From NCBI GenBank assembly GCA_033344795.1, contig JAWPMS010000001.1, positions 1,488,001 through 1,552,000 on the forward strand: DNA of 64,000 nucleotides, given 5' to 3'. The position numbers were made by a program, and so were the translations under genes. Positions 59,413 through 64,000 of this stretch are shown here, piece after piece. Positions within the stretch are counted from its first letter, which is position 1. Each line of letters starts with the position of its first letter. The stretch comes from SHLQ01 sp033344795 (lineage in GTDB: Bacteria > Actinomycetota > Acidimicrobiia > Acidimicrobiales > SHLQ01). The notes under the pieces were generated by a model that ran no database searches, was not told where the DNA came from, and saw only the letters and a program-made list of their open reading frames with translations.

Positions 59413-60651
59413 ATGAAAAACTGGGCCGGAAACCTCGAATTCACCGCAGAAGACATCGCGTGTCCTGCGACTGTCTCGGAGCTGGCGGCGGAGTTGACGG
59501 GCGCATCCAAGGTTCGGGCGCTCGGCACTCGACATTCGTTCAACGACATTGCCGATTCGCCGACGATCGTCGACATGTTGTCGCTGGGCGAACATCTCGA
59601 ACTGAGCGCCGACCGGACAGAGATCACCGTCAATGCATCGATGACGTATGGGCGGCTCAGCGAGTTGATCGCTCCGCTGCGGTTTGCCGTCCACAACCTT
59701 GCCTCGCTCCCGCACATCTCGATTGGTGGAGCGGTGAGCACCGGTACCCATGGCTCCGGTCTGGGAAACGGGAATCTTGCCACGGCAGTACGAGGTGTCG
59801 AGATGGCGACATCGAGCGGCGAGGTCGGCCGATTGGCCTTGGGCGATGAAGGCTTTCCAGGCGTCGTCGTCGGGCTCGGTGCCCTTGGGGTCCTGACCAA
59901 AGTGACGCTCGAGATCGAGCCTGCTTTTGATGTTCGCCAACACGTCTTCGACGATCTCGACCAAGCGACGTTCGGCGAGAATCTGGACGCGATCATGGGC
60001 TCGGCGTACAGCGTGAGCGGCTTCACCCGCTGGGACGGCATGGTCGAACAGGTCTGGGTGAAGGAGCGGGTGGGCGCTGACGAAACGCTCGGTGATCAAT
60101 TCTTCGGCGCCAAACCAGCCCTCGTCGATCGTCATCCGATCCGCGAACTCGATGCCGAGGCGTGCACGCCTCAACGGGGAGTCGCGGGGCTGTGGTCCGA
60201 GCGGCTGCCACACTTCAAGCTCGACTTCACGCCGAGCGCGGGTGCGGAGATCCAATCGGAGTTCTTTGTTCCTTGGGCCGACGCGCAGCCGGCCCTCGAT
60301 GCAATCCACGCTGTTGGGCCGCGGCTGACGGAGGCGCTGTTGATCAGCGAGATCCGATCCGTGCAGGGCGATGACCTATGGATGAGCCCACATCACGACC
60401 GGGACTCACTCGCCTTGCACTTCACCTGGGGCCCTGACCAGGCGGCGGCGGAAGCCGCAGCCACGCTGGTAGGTGACGTGTTGGCCGAGTTCGACGCACG
60501 AGTGCATTTCGGCAAGGTCTTCGCACCGCGACACGCGAACCTCGACAGCTACGACCGGCTCGAAGACTTCCTCGATCTCGTGAAGCGGTTCGACCAACGA
60601 GGCGCCTTCCGCAATGAGTGGTTCGACCGAATATTCGGGTCGGCCATCTGA
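59413..60651 (+). CDS. alditol oxidase (AldO/xylitol oxidase type), FAD-linked
   Basis: 412 aa, nearly the 418 aa of Streptomyces AldO. NWAGNLEFTAEDIACPATVSELAAEL at the start, the covalent-FAD His in ALGTRHSFNDIAD near residue 41, SLPHISIGGAVSTGTHGSGLGNGNLATAVRGVEM near 96 and the C-terminal HPRWGK-type VHFGKVFAPRHANLDSYDRLEDFLDL. It oxidises the terminal carbon of alditols or related polyols with O2, giving aldoses and H2O2. The nearby peroxidase at 50.5 kb would help with the peroxide, but this link is only contextual. Confidence 0.88.
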   Translation: MKNWAGNLEFTAEDIACPATVSELAAELTGASKVRALGTRHSFNDIADSPTIVDMLSLGEHLELSADRTEITVNASMTYGRLSELIAPLRFAVHNLASLPHISIGGAVSTGTHGSGLGNGNLATAVRGVEMATSSGEVGRLALGDEGFPGVVVGLGALGVLTKVTLEIEPAFDVRQHVFDDLDQATFGENLDAIMGSAYSVSGFTRWDGMVEQVWVKERVGADETLGDQFFGAKPALVDRHPIRELDAEACTPQRGVAGLWSERLPHFKLDFTPSAGAEIQSEFFVPWADAQPALDAIHAVGPRLTEALLISEIRSVQGDDLWMSPHHDRDSLALHFTWGPDQAAAEAAATLVGDVLAEFDARVHFGKVFAPRHANLDSYDRLEDFLDLVKRFDQRGAFRNEWFDRIFGSAI

Positions 60652-60652
60652 A

Positions 60653-61657
60653 TCAGCGTGCGATCACGCCATCTTCATCCCAGAGGTCTTCCCAGGGCTG
60701 GTCGTCCTTCCACAAGAACACCTGTCCTTTGATCAGTCGGCAGTCGCGGTCCGCTCGTTCGATTTTCGCGAGTTCATCGTTGGTGAAGGGCGGGAGCGTC
60801 GTCGCCGCGAGATTCGCTCTGATGTTGCGAGGATTCGTCGAGAAGGGAATCGGCGTGTGCCCCGCGTCGACGGCCCACTTCACGCAGGCCGTCGCTGGAT
60901 GCAGGCCGTGCCGATCGGCGATCTCGGTGATCACTGGGTCCAAGGTGGGCGAGGTGTCCTCGGCCGTTCGATCTCGCTCTGGACGACCCGGCGAGCCAAT
61001 TGGACAGAAGCCGATGGGCGCGATGTTCTGCTCGCGCAAGTAGCTGCGCAATTCGGGCTGCTGGAAGTGCGGATGCAGCTCCATCTGATTCACGACCGGC
61101 CGGATCGAGACGTCGGGTAGTAGCGCTTCGAGTTTCGCGACCGTCATGTTCGACGTCCCGATGTGACGCGTCAGACCTCGCTCGACGAGAGACTCCATCT
61201 GGGCCCAGGTCTCACGGAAGGCCTCTGAGTGATACGCAACGGCGTCAGGATTGCGCTCGTCGACATCGCAGTGGGGCGGATGAAAGTTCGGGAACGGCCA
61301 ATGCACGAGGTACATGTCGAGCGCATCGATGGACAGGTCTCGCAACGTCTGTTCGCACGCGGCAGCGACGCGGTCATGGCTGTCGTTCCAGACCTTGGAG
61401 CTGATCCAGAGCTCGTCGCGGGTGACCGTCGTTCCAAGGTGTTGGGTGATCGCTGCCCCGATCGCCGCTTCATTTCCATAGACGGCCGCGCAATCGATGT
61501 GCCGGTACCCGATCGCGATCGCGGTATCGACGGCTGCGGCAACATCGGTGTGAGGCACATGATCGGATCCAAACGTGCCGAGGCCGATACCTGGCATCAC
61601 GGCGCCGCCCGGCAAGGTGACGTGCGGTACCAATGCCGTGTCGATTGGCTCAATCAC
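60653..61657 (-). CDS. aldo/keto reductase
   Basis: 334 aa. MPGIGLGTFGSD, the catalytic Asp and Tyr in YRHIDCAAVYGNEAAIG, Lys in ELWISSKVWNDSH and His in DMYLVHWPF form the AKR tetrad; RHIGTSNMTVAKLEALL and QMELHPHFQQPELRSYLREQNI follow. The C-terminal cofactor loop is PIPFSTNPRNIRANL, a variant of the usual IPKS. It reduces aldehydes or sugars with NADPH. It overlaps the Lin0512 gene by 8 bp and is the last of a three-gene run headed by the Lrp regulator. Confidence 0.88.
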   Translation of the reverse strand: MIEPIDTALVPHVTLPGGAVMPGIGLGTFGSDHVPHTDVAAAVDTAIAIGYRHIDCAAVYGNEAAIGAAITQHLGTTVTRDELWISSKVWNDSHDRVAAACEQTLRDLSIDALDMYLVHWPFPNFHPPHCDVDERNPDAVAYHSEAFRETWAQMESLVERGLTRHIGTSNMTVAKLEALLPDVSIRPVVNQMELHPHFQQPELRSYLREQNIAPIGFCPIGSPGRPERDRTAEDTSPTLDPVITEIADRHGLHPATACVKWAVDAGHTPIPFSTNPRNIRANLAATTLPPFTNDELAKIERADRDCRLIKGQVFLWKDDQPWEDLWDEDGVIAR

Positions 61658-61994
61658 CGTCGACGAAGCTCACCAGAATCACCGCATTGGCGATGACGAT
61701 GCCATCAGGTTTTCCCTCGGCGGGGACATCGAGACCACCGCTCTGCGGATTCACGCTGACGGTTCCATAGGGCACCTCGGCCGCAACAGCCTCGACGTCC
61801 ACCTCCTCTGGCTTCTGCACACCGATGCGCACCTCGACGTACATGTCGTCGCGGCTCTTGCCCGCGGCGTCGAAGAAGTTCAAACTGCTGTGCCGTAGGG
61901 CATCGGAAACGGCTCGGCGAGCGGCCTTCGTGTAGTCCCATCCATGGACGTCAACGCCCATGCCCATCTCGGTGATCCAACGCGTCGTTTTCAT
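61650..61994 (-). CDS. Lin0512 family protein
   Basis: 114 aa from ATG 61994. WITEMGMGVDVHGWDYTKAARRAVSDALRHSSLNFF and the acidic MYVEVRIGVQKPEEVDVEAVAAEVPYGTVSVNPQSGGLDV match the small conserved Lin0512 family, whose function is unknown. It starts 10 bp after the Lrp-type gene and overlaps the aldo/keto reductase start, so all three are one transcript. Confidence 0.8.
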   Translation of the reverse strand: MKTTRWITEMGMGVDVHGWDYTKAARRAVSDALRHSSLNFFDAAGKSRDDMYVEVRIGVQKPEEVDVEAVAAEVPYGTVSVNPQSGGLDVPAEGKPDGIVIANAVILVSFVDGD

Positions 61995-62004
61995 GGTTGC
62001 CAAG

Positions 62005-62475
62005 CTAGCGGCGCTCGAGGTCGAGAGCCGTGGTGTCGGCGACCGTGCGAATCGCGAAACTACTTCGCACGCTCGTGACGCCTGGCAGGACCGCAATGTG
62101 TTCACGATGAATCGTTTCGTAGTCCGCGACGTCGGCGCAGGTGACGTGCACGAGATAGTCGGCGTTTCCGGCCATCAGATGGCAACTCATGACGTGGGGA
62201 ATCTCGGCTACAGCTGCTTCGAAGGAGTCGAGCAAGTCCTCACGCTGGCTCTCGAGGGAGATTTCGACGAAGACCGAGACTCCTCTGCCGACGAGCTTGC
62301 GGTTGAGGACTGCGGCATATCGCTCGATGATCCCGTCATGTTCGAGACGGCGTACGCGACGGTGACAGGCCGACGGTGACAACCCAATCTTGTCGGCAAG
62401 GTCAGCGTTTGTAAGCCGACCGTCAGCCTGCAGAAGATTGAGTATCGAATGATCCAGGGCATCGATGTCGATCAT
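62005..62475 (-). CDS. Lrp/AsnC-family transcriptional regulator, probable ald regulator
   Basis: 156 aa. Winged helix MIDIDALDHSILNLLQADGRLTNADLADKIGLSPSACHRRVRRLEHDGIIERYAAVLN at residues 1-58 and RAM domain VFVEISLESQREDLLDSFEAAVAEIPHVMSCHLMAGNADYLVHVTCADVADYETI. It is divergent from alanine dehydrogenase, an arrangement seen with AldR/Lrp regulators in mycobacteria, so alanine-responsive control of ald is likely. AT-rich dyads lie in the shared intergenic region. Confidence 0.88.
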   Translation of the reverse strand: MIDIDALDHSILNLLQADGRLTNADLADKIGLSPSACHRRVRRLEHDGIIERYAAVLNRKLVGRGVSVFVEISLESQREDLLDSFEAAVAEIPHVMSCHLMAGNADYLVHVTCADVADYETIHREHIAVLPGVTSVRSSFAIRTVADTTALDLERR

Positions 62476-62479
62476 TCGA

Positions 62480-62552
62480 AGATTCTACGACGAATCTAGT
62501 GAAATCTACCAAGTAGTTGTGCCTGGGAGGCCAAAGATGCACAAAGTTGCAT
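62480..62552. promoter_or_regulatory. candidate Lrp sites between the regulator and ald
   Basis: Two AT-rich dyads in the 161-bp divergent gap: AGATTC-TACGAC-GAATCT at 62480-62497, touching the regulator start, and ATGCA-CAAAGT-TGCAT at 62537-62552. A CTAC-CAA-GTAG dyad lies between them (62506-62516). Lrp/AldR proteins bind several such sites. The strong GAGGAGG site for ald is at 62626-62632. Confidence 0.45.
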
Positions 62553-62636
62553 ACACCTTCGGAGGAGAAATCAATACGGTGTGATGCACGACACGTGCGC
62601 ATCTTTGAAGAAGCGTCTGCGCAAGAGGAGGTCGAG

Positions 62637-63764
62637 ATGCTGGTTGGACTGCCCAAAGAGATCAAGAATCATGAGCAGAGAGTCGGGTTGACCCCCGCGA
62701 GCGTCTCGGAGCTCAGCCGCCACGGACACTCGATCCTTGTCGAGACCCAAGCGGGCGCAGGAATTGGTGCCACCGACGACGACTATCGAAACGCAGGCGC
62801 CGACATTGCCGACGATGCCGCGGCTGTGTTCGCTGCTGCCGACATGATCGTGAAGGTCAAAGAGCCTCAGGCGGTCGAACGCGCAATGCTTCGTGAGGGA
62901 CAGACGCTCTTCACGTACCTCCACCTCGCTCCTGATGCCGAACAGACGAAAGACCTGGTCAACAGCGGTGCGACGTGCATCGCATACGAAACCGTGACCG
63001 ACGACAAGGGTGGGCTGCCTCTCCTGGCGCCGATGTCGAAGGTCGCCGGCCGTATGTCCATTCAGGCAGCGGCCAACTATCTCCAGGCACCGAATGGTGG
63101 TGCTGGACTTCTCATCGGCGGAGTGCCGGGAGTCCCGTCGGCGAAGGTCGTGATCATCGGCGGCGGCGTCGTTGGCCAACACGCAGCGGAAATGGCCATT
63201 GGCCTCGGCGGTGATGTCGCCATCCTCGACCGGAGCAATGACGTCCTCGACCGTTGCGAGTCCCGCTGGGGAGCCGCCGTGACCACCGTCTATTCGACGG
63301 GCGACGCCCTCGAACAGTTTGTCGCTGATGCAGATGTGGTGATCGGCGCAGTCCTTGTCCATGGAGACACCGCGCCCAAGCTGGTCACCGCCGAAATGGT
63401 CAAGAACATGCGGGCCGGATCGGTGCTCGTCGATGTCGCGATCGATCAGGGTGGCGCGTTCGAGACCTCCCACCCAACAACCCATCAAGACCCGGTCTAC
63501 ATCGTCGACGATGTCGTGCACTACGCAGTGGCGAACATGCCGGGAGCTGTCCCGCGCACGTCCACCTACGCACTGAACAATGCAACACTTCCGTTCACGC
63601 TTGCACTGGCTGACATGGGACCGAAGGCTGCGATGATGCGCTTTCCGCATCTGCGCAATGGTCTCAACGTGAGTGGCGGATCGGTGACCGAACCCCACGT
63701 CGCCGATGCTCTCGGATACAGCTACACCGCTTCTGACTCGGCCGTCGAGGCGCTCGCGTCTTAG
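62637..63764 (+). CDS. ald: alanine dehydrogenase
   Basis: 375 aa from ATG 62637, preceded by GAGGAGG. MLVGLPKEIKNHEQRVGLTPASVSEL, VKVKEPQAVERAML (catalytic Lys region), TLFTYLHLAPD (active-site His), AYETVTDDKGGLPLLAPMSKVAGRMSIQAAANYL and the NAD fold VVIIGGGVVGQHAAEMAIGLGGDVAILDRS near residue 172 are all in place; PGAVPRTSTYALNNATLPF near 300 completes the family pattern. It interconverts L-alanine and pyruvate plus ammonia in the cytoplasm. Overlaps the convergent transporter gene by 4 bp. Confidence 0.95.
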   Translation: MLVGLPKEIKNHEQRVGLTPASVSELSRHGHSILVETQAGAGIGATDDDYRNAGADIADDAAAVFAAADMIVKVKEPQAVERAMLREGQTLFTYLHLAPDAEQTKDLVNSGATCIAYETVTDDKGGLPLLAPMSKVAGRMSIQAAANYLQAPNGGAGLLIGGVPGVPSAKVVIIGGGVVGQHAAEMAIGLGGDVAILDRSNDVLDRCESRWGAAVTTVYSTGDALEQFVADADVVIGAVLVHGDTAPKLVTAEMVKNMRAGSVLVDVAIDQGGAFETSHPTTHQDPVYIVDDVVHYAVANMPGAVPRTSTYALNNATLPFTLALADMGPKAAMMRFPHLRNGLNVSGGSVTEPHVADALGYSYTASDSAVEALAS

Positions 63765-64000
63765 GACTGAAGCGCAGCCGTGCGCTGCGCGAGTCGGTGC
63801 TCGAAGTAGGCGTGGACGAGAAGTCCACCCGCCGCGGCCATACCCACGAACGACAATGTGTGGAATCCCGACATCGAGAGCACAACTCCTGACGCCAGCG
63901 CGCCCGTGCCGCTCGCGATGTTCGTGGCGAGATCCGCTGCACCCTGCACCGTGACCCGGTCCGCAAGGTCGACCGACTCGGTGAGAAGCGCCGATCCGGC
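63761..64000 (-). CDS. C-terminal end of an MFS-like membrane transporter, cut by the window edge
   Basis: About 79 residues are visible and the frame is open at base 64000. VQGAADLATNIASGTGALASGVVLSMSGFHTLSFVGMAAAGGLLVHAYFEHRLAQR resembles the last two helices of MFS transporters (the QG-x-x-D-x-x-x-N region followed by GA-x-x-SG). No further assignment is possible. Convergent with ald. Confidence 0.6.
   Translation of the reverse strand, partial: AGSALLTESVDLADRVTVQGAADLATNIASGTGALASGVVLSMSGFHTLSFVGMAAAGGLLVHAYFEHRLAQRTAALQS

Noticed and set aside
1..64000. tRNA or rRNA genes, insertion sequences, prophage or integrase genes
   Set aside because: No tRNA-like cloverleaf, rRNA sequence, transposase or integrase was recognised in any intergenic space or frame.

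Overview
The window is 64 kb of high-GC, gene-dense bacterial chromosome with short intergenic gaps, frequent ATGA/GTGA stop-start overlaps and no rRNA, tRNA, CRISPR array or insertion sequence that I can see. Gene content points to an aerobic heterotrophic actinobacterium, possibly a marine Acidimicrobiia (Ilumatobacter-like). The clues are a RamB/ScfR-type regulator, a DUF3052 protein, a mycothiol-reductase-like DsbA protein, an AldO-type alditol oxidase and a one-chain indolepyruvate:ferredoxin oxidoreductase. The taxonomic placement is inference.

Main result: two genes are each interrupted by an in-frame UGA exactly at the catalytic thiol position, and each UGA is followed by a hairpin with bacterial SECIS geometry. 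One is a glutathione peroxidase (50501-50965, Sec35 in an NVASR-U-GATPQY context). The other is a DsbA-family, mycothiol-dependent-nitroreductase-like protein (44527-45138, minus strand, U-P-W-C replacing C-P-W-C). The hairpin stems run from +15 to about +32/33 after the UGA with the apical G at about +22/+23. The peroxidase loop (AGGUCU flanked by GC...GC) matches the E. coli fdhF SECIS apex as I recall it. A standard gene caller truncates both genes. Sec machinery (selA, selB, selC, selD) must lie elsewhere.

Layout. 0-8.3 kb: end of a Thr/Ala/Pro-rich protein, ApbE flavinyltransferase and ferric-reductase-like membrane protein; RamB-like regulator divergent from a truncated malate-synthase-like protein; fatty-acid-hydroxylase-like protein; CotH/DUF4956 pair; lipoprotein. 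8.3-14.9 kb: HxlR, carbonic-anhydrase-like, SRPBCC and TetR genes with clear operators, glnS, then a three-gene TetR operon behind tandem operators. 14.9-27.7 kb: flavin reductase, acetylpolyamine amidohydrolase, a HisD paralogue with altered active site, a frameshifted zinc-finger gene, LysR, fused indolepyruvate oxidoreductase with a divergent Lrp regulator, a GlxA/DJ-1 pair, a flavin monoamine oxidase and a DUF1295 protein. 28.0-34.1 kb: complete Opp/Dpp ABC operon with a strong attenuator-like hairpin after the binding protein. 34.2-38.4 kb: phytoene-dehydrogenase-like oxidoreductase, GhrA-like reductase, DUF1697, DUF3052 and IclR.

38.4-41.6 kb looks like a gamma-butyrobetaine/carnitine catabolic operon: Fe/2-oxoglutarate hydroxylase, dehydrocarnitine-cleaving BKACE-type enzyme and carnitine dehydrogenase, under an IclR regulator with a well-formed operator. 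41.7-51 kb: CocE-type hydrolase, esterase lipoprotein, Sec-DsbA, and an IclR-MttB-PLC-like-DoxX run ending in the Sec-peroxidase. MttB homologues act on methylated quaternary amines, so this region shares a theme with the carnitine operon. 51-64 kb: aldehyde dehydrogenase, EamA and ZIP transporters, MBL-fold protein, adenosine deaminase-like enzyme, MDR reductase, alditol oxidase, aldo/keto reductase, Lin0512 protein, Lrp regulator divergent from alanine dehydrogenase, and the end of an MFS-like transporter.

A 44-bp perfect palindromic element (each half holds a smaller GGGGTC/GACCCC palindrome) occurs three times in full and once as a half copy. One copy is read through in frame inside the indolepyruvate oxidoreductase and another supplies the stop codon of the butyrobetaine-hydroxylase-like gene, a behaviour like Rickettsia palindromic elements.
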